Source: Pseudomonadota bacterium
GTDB taxonomy: Bacteria > Pseudomonadota > Gammaproteobacteria > Burkholderiales > Thiobacillaceae
Reading direction: 5' to 3'
Assembly (NCBI GenBank): GCA_029558905.1
Contig: JAKQCX010000034.1
Location: 1 to 64,000 of the forward strand
Length of the DNA: 64,000 nt
Under the pieces are notes generated by a model. It was not told the DNA's origin, made no database searches, and saw only the letters and a list, made by a program, of their open reading frames with translations. Within the stretch, counting starts at the first letter, position 1. Each line of letters begins with the position of its first letter. A program made the position numbers and the translations under genes. Positions 44,500-53,660 of this stretch are shown here, piece after piece.

Positions 44500-45882
44500 A
44501 TGATCCGTCGCCTGATCAACAAGATCCTGGGCAGGCAAGCCCCGTCCCCCCATGCCGCTCCCCGGGTTCTGCCCCTGGAAGAGCACGGCATCCGCCGCGA
44601 GCAGCTGTCGTCCTGTGTCCTCAGGGTCACGCGCGGCCTGAGGGAGGCGGGCTTCGACGCCTTCGTGGTGGGTGGTGCCGTGCGGGACCTGCTCCTGGGC
44701 AGGCCACCCAAGGATTTCGATGTCGCCACCAATGCCACGCCCGAAGAGATACGCCGTGTGTTCCGCCGCTCCCGCGTCATCGGCCGGCGCTTCCAGATTG
44801 TGCATGTCTATTGCGGCCCGGACGTGATCGAGGTCACCACCTTCCGGGCCTCCACGCCGGGGCCGGAGGCCGCGGATGGCGACGAAGGCGATGCGACCCG
44901 CACCATCGCCGACGACGGCATGATCCTGCGCGACAATGTCTTCGGCAGCCAGGCTGAAGACGCCGCCCGCCGGGACTTCACCGCCAATGCGCTGTATTAC
45001 CAGCCCGACAGGCAGGAGATCTGGGACTGGCATGGCGGCGTGGCCGACGCCAGGGCCAGGGTGCTGCGCATGATCGGCAACCCCGCGCAGCGCTTTCGCG
45101 AGGACCCGGTGCGCATGTTGCGGGCCGCGCGCCTCGCGGCCAAGCTGGATTTCCACATCGCACCCACCACCCGCGGACCCATCGCCGAGCTGGCCCCCAT
45201 GCTGGCGCGCATCCCCAGCGCGCGGCTGTTCGATGAAATGATGAAACTGCTGCTCTCGGGACATGCCGAGCGCGGCGTGCGCCAGTTGCGCGCCGAGGGC
45301 CTGCATCACGGGGTCCTGCCCATGCTGGACGCCATCCTCGACGATCCGACACGGCAACCCTTCCTGCACGCCGCCCTGCACGACACGGACGAGCGCGTGC
45401 GGCAGGGACATTCCACCTCGCCCGCCTTTACCCTGGCCTGCCTGCTGTGGTTCGACTACCAGGCGGAGCTGGCCACCAACCTGGCGGCCGGCATGCACGA
45501 ACAGCCCGCCCGCTCCGGGGCCATGGACACGACCCTGGAACGCCAGCGCAAGGCCCTTGCCTTCCCGCGTCGCTTCGACGGCCAGATCAAGGAGATCTGG
45601 GCCCTACAGAGCCGCTTCCCGCAACGTGGTGGCGGCCGGCCTTACCGCCTGCTGGGACATCCGCGCTTCCGCGCCGGATATGACTTCCTCCGCATCCGCG
45701 CCCAGGGTGGCGACGCCGAACAGGAACTGGCGGACTGGTGGACCCGCTTCCAGGATGCGGGCGAGGCCGAACGCGCCGGCATGCTGATCGCGCCAGTCAC
45801 CGGAGAAACCCGACGCAAGCGCCGCCGACGCACGCGCCATCGGCCGGAGGGCGGCGAGACCGCGGAGGTGACGCTTGGCTGA
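44500..45882 (+). CDS. pcnB: Poly(A) polymerase I
   Basis: Adds 3' poly(A) tails that promote RNA decay. The 460-residue protein shows the nucleotidyltransferase motif VVGGAVRDLLLGRPPKDFDVATNATP (about residues 55-80), the ARRDFTANALYY and GNPAQRFREDPVRMLRAARLAAKL segments, and a basic C-terminal tail (RRKRRRRTRHR) as in PcnB rather than CCA-adding enzyme. The ATG at 44500 follows a TATACT box at 44461-44466. Its end overlaps folK by eight bases. Confidence 0.93.
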   Translation: MIRRLINKILGRQAPSPHAAPRVLPLEEHGIRREQLSSCVLRVTRGLREAGFDAFVVGGAVRDLLLGRPPKDFDVATNATPEEIRRVFRRSRVIGRRFQIVHVYCGPDVIEVTTFRASTPGPEAADGDEGDATRTIADDGMILRDNVFGSQAEDAARRDFTANALYYQPDRQEIWDWHGGVADARARVLRMIGNPAQRFREDPVRMLRAARLAAKLDFHIAPTTRGPIAELAPMLARIPSARLFDEMMKLLLSGHAERGVRQLRAEGLHHGVLPMLDAILDDPTRQPFLHAALHDTDERVRQGHSTSPAFTLACLLWFDYQAELATNLAAGMHEQPARSGAMDTTLERQRKALAFPRRFDGQIKEIWALQSRFPQRGGGRPYRLLGHPRFRAGYDFLRIRAQGGDAEQELADWWTRFQDAGEAERAGMLIAPVTGETRRKRRRRTRHRPEGGETAEVTLG

Positions 45883-46393
45883 CATCCCGGCCTTCGTGGC
45901 CCTGGGCGCCAATCTGGAAGACCCCGTCAACCAGGTGCGCCGGGCACTGGTGGAGCTGGCGTGCCTGCCACGCACGCGTCTGACCGCCCAGTCCAGCCTC
46001 TACCTCTCCAAGCCCGTGGGTCATGCGCGGCAGCCGGACTACGTCAATGCCGTGGCGGCCCTGCGCACCCGGCTCACGCCACGCGGGCTGCTGGAGCACC
46101 TGCTGGAGATCGAGACGCGGCATGGACGCACGCGCGCTTTCAAGAATGCACCACGCACCCTGGACCTGGACCTGCTGCTCTATGGCGGCCTGGTCATGCA
46201 CGAGCCGGGCCTCTCCCTGCCCCACCCCCGCATGCGCGAGCGGGCCTTCGTGCTGTTGCCGCTGGCGGAGCTCGATCCCGACTGCCAGATTCCCGGGCAT
46301 GGCCCTGTGCATCGATGTCTTGCCCCGCTGGATATCCAGGACCTGACCCGGCTGCCCGATTCCCGCCAGCAGGCCCCAGCCCTGCCGCTGTAA
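45875..46393 (+). CDS. folK: 2-amino-4-hydroxy-6-hydroxymethyldihydropteridine pyrophosphokinase
   Basis: Folate pathway enzyme (HPPK) of 172 residues. It begins FVALGANLEDPVNQVRRAL, has the YVNAV substrate segment and the RTLDLDLLLYG metal-binding signature near 95-106, and PHPRMRERAFVLLPL near 115. The start is TTG at 45875, supported by a near-perfect GGAGGTGA Shine-Dalgarno at 45864-45871. It overlaps pcnB by eight bases and its TAA shares one base with the next ATG (TAATG). Confidence 0.95.
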   Translation: MADIPAFVALGANLEDPVNQVRRALVELACLPRTRLTAQSSLYLSKPVGHARQPDYVNAVAALRTRLTPRGLLEHLLEIETRHGRTRAFKNAPRTLDLDLLLYGGLVMHEPGLSLPHPRMRERAFVLLPLAELDPDCQIPGHGPVHRCLAPLDIQDLTRLPDSRQQAPALPL

Positions 46394-47031
46394 TGCTGGG
46401 CCGCTTCCGTCACATCGTCGTGGAGGGTCCCATCGGGGTGGGCAAGACCAGCCTGGCACGCAGGCTGGCGGCCCTGGCCGAGGCCGAAGCGGTTCTGGAA
46501 AACGTCGACGAGAACCCTTTTCTGGGGCGTTTCTACGAGGACCGCCGTCGCTACGCCCTGCCCACACAGCTGTTCTTCCTGCTGTCCCGTGTGGAACAGA
46601 CCCGGCGTCTGGCCCAGGGGCAGCTGTTCGTCCCTGCCACGGTGGCGGACTTCATGCTGGAGAAGGACGCGCTGTTTGCCCGCCTCACCCTGGATGAGGC
46701 GGAATTCGAGCTCTATCGCCAGCTGCATGCAGGCCTGCACCCGCAGACCCGCGCCCCCGATCTGGTGATCTACCTCCAGGCCAGCCCCACGCTGCTGGCC
46801 GAGCGCGTGAAAAAACGCGGACGGGCCGCGGAGCGCCATCTCCAAGACACCTATCTGGCCGAGCTGGCCGCCGCCTACAACAGCTTTTTCTATCATTACG
46901 ACCAGGCGCCCGTGCTCAGCGTCAACAGCGAGTACCTGAATTTCGTCGATCGGGACGCGGATTTCGAGCTGCTGGTGCAACGCATCCGCGACATGCGCGG
47001 CCCACGCGAGTTCTTCAACATGGGGATCTGA
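46393..47031 (+). CDS. Deoxynucleoside kinase
   Basis: A 212-residue P-loop kinase of the dNK/TK2-like family, common between folK and panB in betaproteobacteria. The Walker A GPIGVGKTSL is at residues 12-21, the conserved ENVDENPFLGRFYED and FMLEKDALFARLTL segments follow, and the LID motif RVKKRGRAAERH is near 137. It would phosphorylate deoxynucleosides for salvage; specificity is unknown. It shares one base with folK and is two bases from panB. Confidence 0.88.
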   Translation: MLGRFRHIVVEGPIGVGKTSLARRLAALAEAEAVLENVDENPFLGRFYEDRRRYALPTQLFFLLSRVEQTRRLAQGQLFVPATVADFMLEKDALFARLTLDEAEFELYRQLHAGLHPQTRAPDLVIYLQASPTLLAERVKKRGRAAERHLQDTYLAELAAAYNSFFYHYDQAPVLSVNSEYLNFVDRDADFELLVQRIRDMRGPREFFNMGI

Positions 47032-47033
47032 TC

Positions 47034-47816
47034 GTGTATCTGCCGCAATTGCTCCAGCGCGTGCAGCAGCGTGAGAGGCTGGTGGCCCTGACCTGCTACG
47101 ACGCCGGTTTCGCCCGTCTCCTGGTGGATAACGATGTGGACATCCTCCTGGTTGGGGACTCCCTGGGCATGGTGATCCAGGGCCACGACACCACCCTGCC
47201 GGTGCGCATGGCGCACATGCGCTACCACACCGAGGCCGTGGCCCGGGGCGCGGCGGGGCGGGCCTTCATCCTGACGGATCTGCCCTTTGGCAGCTACCAG
47301 GCCAGTCCCCGCAAGGCCTTTGCCAGCGCCGCCCGGCTCCTGGCGGCGGGCGCCAACATGGTGAAGCTGGAAGGTGGCGCCATCATGGTGGAAAGCGTGG
47401 CATACCTGACGGCCCGCGGCGTGCCCGTATGCGCCCACCTGGGCCTGCTGCCCCAGTCGGTGAACCAGACCGGTTACCGCTCCCAGGGTCGGGACCCGGC
47501 GGTCGCGGCGCGGCTCGTCCGGGATGCCGCCGCGCTGCAAGCCGCCGGCGCCAGCCTGCTGGTACTGGAGTCCATTCCCGCCATCCTGGCGAAGGAAATC
47601 ACCGACGGCCTGGACATCCCCACCATCGGCATCGGTGCCGGCCCCCACTGCGCCGGCCAGGTCCTGGTGTTGCAGGACCTGCTGGGCATGACCGCCAAGC
47701 CCCCCCGCTTCGCCCGGGACTTTATGGCCGGCGCCGGCGGCATCGGCGAGGCCCTGCGGCGCTACGTCCAGGCCGTGCGTCAAGGCCAGTTTCCAGGTCC
47801 GGAACACAGTTTCTGA
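47034..47816 (+). CDS. panB: 3-methyl-2-oxobutanoate hydroxymethyltransferase
   Basis: First enzyme of pantothenate biosynthesis, transferring a hydroxymethyl group from methylene-THF to alpha-ketoisovalerate. The 260-residue TIM barrel has LTCYDAGFARLL, the metal aspartate in VGDSLGMV, KLEGG near 112 and the IGIGAGPHCAGQVLV segment near 200. The start is GTG at 47034. It shares one base with panC (TGATG). Confidence 0.97.
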   Translation: MYLPQLLQRVQQRERLVALTCYDAGFARLLVDNDVDILLVGDSLGMVIQGHDTTLPVRMAHMRYHTEAVARGAAGRAFILTDLPFGSYQASPRKAFASAARLLAAGANMVKLEGGAIMVESVAYLTARGVPVCAHLGLLPQSVNQTGYRSQGRDPAVAARLVRDAAALQAAGASLLVLESIPAILAKEITDGLDIPTIGIGAGPHCAGQVLVLQDLLGMTAKPPRFARDFMAGAGGIGEALRRYVQAVRQGQFPGPEHSF

Positions 47817-48670
47817 TGCGTCTCCTGCGGCACGTGGCGGACCTGCGCCTAGCCCTGGCGGCGGCAACGGACACCGCCTTGGTGGCCACCATGGGCAATC
47901 TGCATGCCGGCCACCTTTCCCTGGTGGAACTGGCGGGACGCCATGGCCGCCCCGTGCTGACCAGCATCTTCGTCAACCCCCTGCAATTCGGTGCGGACGA
48001 GGATTTCGACCGCTATCCCCGCAGCCTGGAGGCGGATTGTCGGCTGCTGCAGGCCGCCGGCTGCGACCTGGTGTTCGCCCCGACGGTGCAGGAGATGTAT
48101 CCGGAACCCCAGACCTATGCCGTGCTGCCTCCCCTGGCGGACACCCTGTGCGGCGCCTTCCGGCCCGGGCACTTCGCCGGCGTGTGCACCGTGGTGCTCA
48201 AACTGTTCAACCTGGCGCGGCCCCGCTATGCCGTATTCGGCAAGAAGGACTACCAGCAGCTCTTTCTCCTCAAGGGCATGGTGCGCCAGTTCAACCTGCC
48301 CATCGTCATGCTGGAAGGGGAAACCGGCCGCGAACCGGATGGGCTGGCCCTGTCCTCCCGCAATGCTTATCTGTCCGCCACACAGCGGGCGCAGGCCCCC
48401 CAGCTGCACGCCACCCTGCGGGCCCTGAGACAGCGCCTGCTGGCAGGTGAACGGGACTATACCCGGCTGGAAACGGAGGCCTCGGAGGCGCTCTCCCGCC
48501 AGGGCTGGCGCGTGGACTATGTGGCCCTGCGCAGCCAGCGCAACCTGTTGCCGCCGGCCCCGGAGGAAAAAGACCTGGTGGTGCTGGCGGCCGCCCATCT
48601 GGGTCGGACCCGTCTGATAGACAACCTGGAGCTCAGCCTGCCCGTTTGCGGCCGTGCGCCCAGGGTATAA
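47816..48670 (+). CDS. panC: Pantothenate synthetase
   Basis: Condenses pantoate and beta-alanine using ATP. The 284-residue protein has [14 protein letters not shown] (the HxGH nucleotide-binding motif), [28 protein letters not shown] and the KMSKS-like [10 protein letters not shown] near 180. The Ala of the common TMGALH motif is Asn here. It starts at 47816 overlapping panB and ends 31 bases before panD, whose TATAAT box lies inside its last codons. Confidence 0.97.
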   Translation: MRLLRHVADLRLALAAATDTALVATMGNLHAGHLSLVELAGRHGRPVLTSIFVNPLQFGADEDFDRYPRSLEADCRLLQAAGCDLVFAPTVQEMYPEPQTYAVLPPLADTLCGAFRPGHFAGVCTVVLKLFNLARPRYAVFGKKDYQQLFLLKGMVRQFNLPIVMLEGETGREPDGLALSSRNAYLSATQRAQAPQLHATLRALRQRLLAGERDYTRLETEASEALSRQGWRVDYVALRSQRNLLPPAPEEKDLVVLAAAHLGRTRLIDNLELSLPVCGRAPRV

Positions 48671-48671
48671 T
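48666..48671 (+). promoter_or_regulatory. TATAAT -10 element upstream of panD
   Basis: A consensus TATAAT sits 31 bases before the panD ATG, within the panC 3' end, so panD may also be transcribed independently of panBC. No matching -35 was found at the right spacing. Confidence 0.5.
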
Positions 48672-48701
48672 TTCCACCCTTGCGCGAACGTCCCGCCTGT
48701 C

Positions 48702-49082
48702 ATGCAACGCACCCTGTTGAAGTCCAAGCTGCACCGCGTGCGCGTCACGGCCTCCGAACTGGAGTACGAAGGCTCCTGCGCCATCGACGAACTCCTGCTG
48801 GAGGCGGCGGACATCCGCGAGTACGAGCGGATCGACGTCTACAACGTCCACAACGGCGAGCGCTTCAGCACCTACGCCATCCGCGGCCAGAAGGGCTCCG
48901 GCATGATCTCGGTGAACGGCGCCGCCGCCCGCAAGGCCGCCGTGGGAGACATCCTCATCATCGCCAGCTTCGCCGTCTACACGGAAATGGAAGCGGCCCA
49001 GCATGAACCCAGGCTGGTGTACGTGGACGAACGCAACCGCATCAAACGCATCGGCGCCAGCATCCCCGCGCAGGCGGCCTAG
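48702..49082 (+). CDS. panD: Aspartate 1-decarboxylase (PanD precursor)
   Basis: Makes beta-alanine for pantothenate. The 126-residue proenzyme has the self-cleavage site YEGS (Gly24-Ser25), giving the pyruvoyl group, the catalytic [14 protein letters not shown] near 50-63 and the [22 protein letters not shown] region. Internal start chosen from the conserved [13 protein letters not shown]. It ends the pcnB-folK-dNK-panBCD series and converges with ampD. Confidence 0.97.
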   Translation: MQRTLLKSKLHRVRVTASELEYEGSCAIDELLLEAADIREYERIDVYNVHNGERFSTYAIRGQKGSGMISVNGAAARKAAVGDILIIASFAVYTEMEAAQHEPRLVYVDERNRIKRIGASIPAQAA

Positions 49083-49226
49083 GCGGACGCCGCACGATAC
49101 ACGGCCTGACATTCCGGGCGCGGTGGGAAATCCCCGCGGATGGCGTCCTCGCGCCACGTCCGGCCATCCGCGTTTCCCCGCACGGATGCCGAAACACCGC
49201 CGGAGTTGCCGCGCGCCGGCCGGACC

Positions 49227-49775
49227 TCAGGCGGGCGGCGCCGCCAGCCGGCTCCAGTCGAAATGCGGCCCCGGGTCTGTCTTGCGGCCCGGGGCGATGT
49301 CCGCGTGGCCCACGATGGCGGCGATGGGATAGGCCCGGCGCAGTGCGGGCAGCACGATATCGAGGCGTTCGTACTGGGCCGTGGTGAACGGTACTTCGTC
49401 CGTGCCTTCCAGTTCGATGCCCACGGAAAAGTCATTGCACCGTTCCCGTCCCCGCCATTGCGACGCCCCCGCGTGCCAGGCACGCAGACCGCAGGGCACG
49501 AACTGGATCAACTCGCCGTCGCGGCGGATGAAGAAGTGCGCGGACACCCGCAACGCGTGGATCTGAGCGTAATAGGGATGGGCACGCGCATCCAGGCGGT
49601 TGCAGAACAGATCTTCCACGCCGGGGCCGCCAAATTCCCCCGGCGGCAGGCTGATGTTGTGCAGGACCACCAGGCACACACGCTCCCCCTGCGGGCGGGC
49701 ATCGCAATTGGGCGACGGGATGCGGCGTGCCCCGGCCAGCCAACCCTGCGCATCCAGCTCGGGACCGGGACTCAT
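49227..49775 (-). CDS. ampD: 1,6-anhydro-N-acetylmuramyl-L-alanine amidase AmpD
   Basis: Cytoplasmic zinc amidase of 182 residues in peptidoglycan recycling. The zinc ligands are in VVLHNISLPPGEF and GHADIAPGRKTDPGPHFDW, and the AHFFIRRDGELIQFVP and CNDFSVGIELEG segments complete the family pattern. No signal peptide, consistent with AmpD rather than AmiD. It overlaps the upstream thioredoxin-like gene by four bases (ATGA) and converges with panD. Confidence 0.94.
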   Translation of the reverse strand: MSPGPELDAQGWLAGARRIPSPNCDARPQGERVCLVVLHNISLPPGEFGGPGVEDLFCNRLDARAHPYYAQIHALRVSAHFFIRRDGELIQFVPCGLRAWHAGASQWRGRERCNDFSVGIELEGTDEVPFTTAQYERLDIVLPALRRAYPIAAIVGHADIAPGRKTDPGPHFDWSRLAAPPA

Positions 49776-50110
49776 GGTTCCTCCTGCGGAGGCGATGACA
49801 AGGCGCGGTCGATGGCCCGGGCCAGGCTGGCGGCATCGATTTCGCAGGTCAGGCGGGCGTGAAAATGCCCGTCCCGGTACAGCAGCAGCTCCGGCAGGTG
49901 GAAGATGTCATGCGCCCGGGCCAGGGCCGGACTCAGCTGCACATCCACCTTGAACAGGCCCACCCCCGGCGGCGCCGCCCCGGGCAGACGCCTCTCCGCC
50001 ACCCGGCAGGCCCCACAGCCCGGGCTGCCGAACAACACCAGCGCGGTGCCGCCCACCTCCCGCAAGCGGTGGTGGTAGCGGAATTCATCCAGGGGTTCCC
50101 AGGCGGCCAT
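49772..50110 (-). CDS. Thioredoxin-fold protein
   Basis: A 112-residue thioredoxin-like protein with a redox motif CGAC in FGSPGCGACRVAERRL (about residues 29-32) and a cis-proline region HLPELLLYRDG near 75. It lacks the WCGPC sequence of true thioredoxin and has no signal peptide; its partner is unknown. A frame extending to 50383 would run through a sigma-28 promoter on the other strand; the internal ATG MAAWEPLDEFRY is the sensible start. It is translationally coupled to ampD. Confidence 0.78.
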   Translation of the reverse strand: MAAWEPLDEFRYHHRLREVGGTALVLFGSPGCGACRVAERRLPGAAPPGVGLFKVDVQLSPALARAHDIFHLPELLLYRDGHFHARLTCEIDAASLARAIDRALSSPPQEEP

Positions 50111-50214
50111 GGCCACATGGTAGCCCAGCCCGGGCATCCCTCCCGCGCGACGCGCGCCGCCTGCAAGGGCGCGCGGGTCAGGTCCCGGACCGGATTGCAG
50201 ACCGGCGGCCGGCC

Positions 50215-50241
50215 TCAATCTTTCGCGCGCCAGGCCGATAT
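50215..50241 (+). promoter_or_regulatory. Sigma-28 (FliA) promoter of the PAS/MCP pair
   Basis: TCAATCTT at 50215-50222 and GCCGATAT at 50234-50241 are 11 bases apart. The -10 matches the FliA consensus GCCGATAA in seven of eight positions. It lies 48 bases before the PAS gene. Confidence 0.8.
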
Positions 50242-50288
50242 GCGCGTCACCCGTTTCGTCACGCCCCGGAACCCAGGAAAGGCCGCGC

Positions 50289-50810
50289 ATGAAAAACCCA
50301 AACATCACGCCCACCTCGGTGGAAAGACCGATGCGGGAAAACGACTTCATCGTCTCCAAGACGGACGCCAAGGGGCGCATCACCTACGGCAACCAGATTT
50401 TTATCGAGTTCTCCGGCTACACCGAAAAGGAGCTGCTGGGCAGCCAGCAGAACATCATACGCCATCCGCACATGCCCCGGGGCCTGTTCAAGCTGCTCTG
50501 GGACACCATCCAGGCCAGGGAGGAATGCAACCTCTATGTCAAGAACATGGCCAAGGACGGCAGCTACTACTGGACCTTCGCCAACATCACGCCGGATATC
50601 GGCCCGACGGGCGAGCTGAATGGCTACACCTCGGTACGGCGCAAGCCACGTGCCGAGGCCATCCAATCCCTGACCGAGACCTATCGCCGCATGCTGGAGA
50701 TCGAGCAGCAGGTCGGCCCCAGGGATGCCTGCGCCGCTTCCCTGAAATACCTGACCGATCTGCTCGCCGAAAAAAAGGTGGGCTACGAAGAATACATCCT
50801 CACCCTTTGA
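50289..50810 (+). CDS. Stand-alone PAS-domain sensor (Aer-like)
   Basis: A 173-residue soluble protein. Residues about 16-125 form a PAS domain of the Aer/energy-taxis type: ENDFIVSKTDAKGRITYGNQIF, FSGYTEKELLG, the NIIRHPHMPRGLFKLLWDTI helix, and the WTFANITPD strand. FAD is the expected cofactor from Aer; the sequence cannot prove it. A helical tail follows. There is no membrane segment or MCP domain. A chemoreceptor lacking a sensor domain starts nine bases downstream, so the two probably act together. Confidence 0.85.
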   Translation: MKNPNITPTSVERPMRENDFIVSKTDAKGRITYGNQIFIEFSGYTEKELLGSQQNIIRHPHMPRGLFKLLWDTIQAREECNLYVKNMAKDGSYYWTFANITPDIGPTGELNGYTSVRRKPRAEAIQSLTETYRRMLEIEQQVGPRDACAASLKYLTDLLAEKKVGYEEYILTL

Positions 50811-50819
50811 GGCCCCGTC

Positions 50820-52298
50820 ATGCCCAATCAGACCTTGCGCCAGCGTTACACCCTCCTTGCCGTGGCCTTCTACGCCCTGCTGACCGCGGGCCTCGTGGCC
50901 CAGCTGACGATGCATGGCCTCGAATGGCTGCCCCTGGGCCTGCTGCTCGCCGGCCTGGCCGTGGCCGTCCTGCTGCAGATCAAATCCCGCCAGTGGCTGG
51001 CGCCCCTGGGGCCGCTGGGGGATGCTCTGCGGGAAGTCAGCGCCGGGCGTTTCCACCAGCGCATCACGCACATCCCCGACGGCACGGAACTCGGCCGTCT
51101 GTGCTGGCATCTGAACGACATGCTGGATCAGCTGGAAGCCTTCAACCGGGAGCAGGCCACCAGTTTCCGCCACCACCTCGATGGCCGGTTCTACCGGAAA
51201 ACCCTGCCCACCGGCCTGCATGGCGAGTTCCTCAAGGGGCTGGAAAGCCACAACGTGTTGCTGAAAAACATCGTGACCGCCACCCGGCAGCAACGCAAAA
51301 TCCAGATGCTGTCCCGGATACAGGGCCTGAGCAGCGCCAATCTGCTCGGCAACCTGGCTTCCAGCCAGCAGGACCTGGCGCACATCAACGACCAGATGAA
51401 GATCGTGGCGGCCGAGGCCACGCGCACCAGCGACGATGCGCAGGCCAGCCAGGCCACGGTGTCCACGGTGGTGCAGAGCCTGACGGACATCGCCGGACGC
51501 ATCGACCATGCCTGCGCGGCCATCACCCAACTCAATGCCCATGGGGTGGAGATCCAGCAGGCGGTAAGCCTGATCAACGGCATCGCCGACCAGACCAATC
51601 TGCTGGCCCTGAACGCCGCCATCGAGGCGGCCCGGGCCGGCGAGGCCGGCCGCGGATTCGCCGTGGTGGCCGACGAGGTGCGCAAGCTGGCGGAAGACAC
51701 CAAGAGCGCCTCGGTCTCCATCGGCCGGGTCATGGAAAACCTGATGCGCGAGGCGGAGGCCATGCTGCAGGATTCGATCGCCATGCGTGACATGGCCAAC
51801 GGCTCCCAGGCCGTGGTGGGCGAGGTCGCCGACCGCTTCGACCAGTTCGCGGCCTCGGCCGGAAACACCCTGGCCAAGACCCACCGCGCCCTGGATACCA
51901 GCTTTGCCTCCCTCGTCAAGGTGGATCACGTCATCTACAAGCAACGCGCCTACATGGCCCTGGTCTCGGACGGCGACGAGCAGCATGTCCATGCCGTAGG
52001 CGTGAACGACCACGACTGCCGCCTGGGCAAGTGGTATTACACGGGAGACGGCAAGGAACGCTTCGGCAAGCTCGCGTCCTATCGCGCCATGGAGTCCCCG
52101 CACCATACCGTGCACCACGCCGCACAGGCCATGCTGGCGCTGCTGCGCCAGGAATGGGACAAGGACCCGGACCTGCAGCAGGCCATTTTTGCCAGGCTGG
52201 AGGCCATGGAGCAGGCCAGTCAGCAAGTCATGGACATCATCGGCATGATGGTGGTGGAGAAGCATGGCGAAGCGGCCGCCGTGGCCGCCACCGGCTGA
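50820..52298 (+). CDS. Methyl-accepting chemotaxis protein with C-terminal CZB domain
   Basis: A 492-residue chemoreceptor with two closely spaced N-terminal membrane helices (about residues 10-28 and 34-53) and no periplasmic domain, a HAMP-like segment (about 55-105), the signalling hairpin [22 protein letters not shown] with [15 protein letters not shown] near 255-290, and a C-terminal chemoreceptor zinc-binding (CZB) domain (about 365-470: [14 protein letters not shown], the CRLGKWYY motif, HHTVHHAA). CZB domains respond to zinc and oxidants such as HOCl in studied proteins. Coupled nine bases after the PAS gene. Lacking an input domain, it probably takes signals from that protein and its own CZB. 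Confidence 0.9.
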   Translation: MPNQTLRQRYTLLAVAFYALLTAGLVAQLTMHGLEWLPLGLLLAGLAVAVLLQIKSRQWLAPLGPLGDALREVSAGRFHQRITHIPDGTELGRLCWHLNDMLDQLEAFNREQATSFRHHLDGRFYRKTLPTGLHGEFLKGLESHNVLLKNIVTATRQQRKIQMLSRIQGLSSANLLGNLASSQQDLAHINDQMKIVAAEATRTSDDAQASQATVSTVVQSLTDIAGRIDHACAAITQLNAHGVEIQQAVSLINGIADQTNLLALNAAIEAARAGEAGRGFAVVADEVRKLAEDTKSASVSIGRVMENLMREAEAMLQDSIAMRDMANGSQAVVGEVADRFDQFAASAGNTLAKTHRALDTSFASLVKVDHVIYKQRAYMALVSDGDEQHVHAVGVNDHDCRLGKWYYTGDGKERFGKLASYRAMESPHHTVHHAAQAMLALLRQEWDKDPDLQQAIFARLEAMEQASQQVMDIIGMMVVEKHGEAAAVAATG

Positions 52299-52328
52299 CC
52301 GGCCGGCGTGCCCGCGCCCCGGCCGGTC
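52297..52328. terminator. Bidirectional hairpin between the MCP and pilR
   Basis: GACCGGCCGG (52297-52306) and its reverse complement CCGGCCGGTC (52319-52328) frame a 12-base loop exactly between the converging stop codons of the chemoreceptor (52298) and pilR (52329). Its symmetry fits termination from both sides. No T tract is seen, so it may be rho-assisted. Confidence 0.65.
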
Positions 52329-53660
52329 TCAATCGATGCCCAGCCGTTCCAGACGGTAGCGCAGGCTGCGGAAGGTCACGCCCAGCAGGCGCGCGGCGGC
52401 GGTCTTGTTGTGGCCGGTCCTGGCCAGGGCCGCCTGGATGGCCTGGCGCTCCACCCTGTCCAGATAGTCCTGCAGGTCGGACCCGCCCCGCTCCGTGCCG
52501 GTCGGGTCCGCCTCGCCCGCCGCCTGTGGATCCGGCGTGATGTTCAGGTCATCCGCCTGGATCCACTCCCCCTCCGTCAGGGCCAGGGCGCGTTCCAGCA
52601 TGTTCTCCAGCTCGCGCACGTTGCCCGGGAAGTCATAGCGCTCCAGGGCGGCCAGGGCGGCCGGGCCGAGCCGCGGCCCGCGCGGGCCTGCCAGACGTTC
52701 CAGCAGGTATTGCGATAGTTCCGCCACGTCTTCCGGCCGTTCCCGCAGCGCCGGCATGTGCAGGCCGATGACGTTGAGACGGTAGAACAGGTCGTGGCGG
52801 AACCGGCCCGCGCGTACCGCGGACTGGAGGTCCTGATGCGAGGCGCTGACGAGGCGCACGTCAACCGCCTCCTCGCTCACCCCACCCACGCGGCGTACCT
52901 GTTTCTCCTGCAGGGCACGCAGCAGCTTGACCTGCATGGCCAGGGGCAGATCCACCACCTCGTCGAGGAACAGGGTGCCACCCTGGGCCGCCTGGAAGAA
53001 GCCGTCCCGGTCCGCGTCGGCACCGGTGAAGGCCCCCTTGCGGTAGCCGAAGAACTCGCTCTCCATGAGATTCTCCGGGATGGCACCGCAGTTCACCGCC
53101 ACGAAGGGACCCTCCGCGCGCGGCCCCTGGGCATGGATCAGGCGGGCGGCCACCTCCTTGCCGGTACCCGTGGCGCCGGAGATGAACACCGGAGCCTGGC
53201 TGCGCGCCACCTTGTCGATCAGGCCACGTACCTGGTGCATGGCCGCGGACCCTCCCACCAGCCGCCAGGCGCCCCTCGTCTGCGCGCCGGCTTCCGGCAG
53301 CTTCAGGGCGGAGCGCACCAGGGAGCGAACCTTCTCCGGCGTGACCGGTTTCTCCACATAATCGAAGGCCCCGGCCTTGAGGGCCACCACGGCATTCTCG
53401 GTGGAGCCAAAGGCGGTGATGACCGCCACCGGGGTGTGCGGCACATGCGCGGCGATGTGGCGTACGATCTCCAGGCCATCGCCATCGGGCAGACGCATGT
53501 CGGTGAGACAGAGCTCGAACGTCTGCCTCGCCAGCCACTCCAGGGCCTGGTGCACGCTGCTCGCGCGGGCGCTGTCCAGGCCCAGGCGCAGCATGTCCAG
53601 CTCCAGCAGTTCCAGCAGATCGGGCTCGTCATCCACCAGCAGGACACGGGGAGGCCTCAC
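52329..53660 (-). CDS. pilR: Sigma-54-dependent response regulator (PilR-like)
   Basis: A 443-residue NtrC-family activator. The receiver domain (about 1-120) starts VLLVDDEPDLLELLELD, with the phospho-accepting aspartate in CLTDMRLPDGDG near residue 55; the AAA+ domain has GATGTGKEVAARLIH, the sigma-54-contacting GAFTGAD loop and the DVRLVSASHQDL sensor; the C-terminal Fis-type helix-turn-helix is NKTAAARLLGVTFRSLRYRLERLG. It activates type IV pilin genes in relatives. It starts at GTG and overlaps pilS by four bases (GTGA). Targets here are unknown; it might also act at the sigma-54 promoters seen in this window, though nothing links them directly. Confidence 0.88.
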   Translation of the reverse strand: MRPPRVLLVDDEPDLLELLELDMLRLGLDSARASSVHQALEWLARQTFELCLTDMRLPDGDGLEIVRHIAAHVPHTPVAVITAFGSTENAVVALKAGAFDYVEKPVTPEKVRSLVRSALKLPEAGAQTRGAWRLVGGSAAMHQVRGLIDKVARSQAPVFISGATGTGKEVAARLIHAQGPRAEGPFVAVNCGAIPENLMESEFFGYRKGAFTGADADRDGFFQAAQGGTLFLDEVVDLPLAMQVKLLRALQEKQVRRVGGVSEEAVDVRLVSASHQDLQSAVRAGRFRHDLFYRLNVIGLHMPALRERPEDVAELSQYLLERLAGPRGPRLGPAALAALERYDFPGNVRELENMLERALALTEGEWIQADDLNITPDPQAAGEADPTGTERGGSDLQDYLDRVERQAIQAALARTGHNKTAAARLLGVTFRSLRYRLERLGID

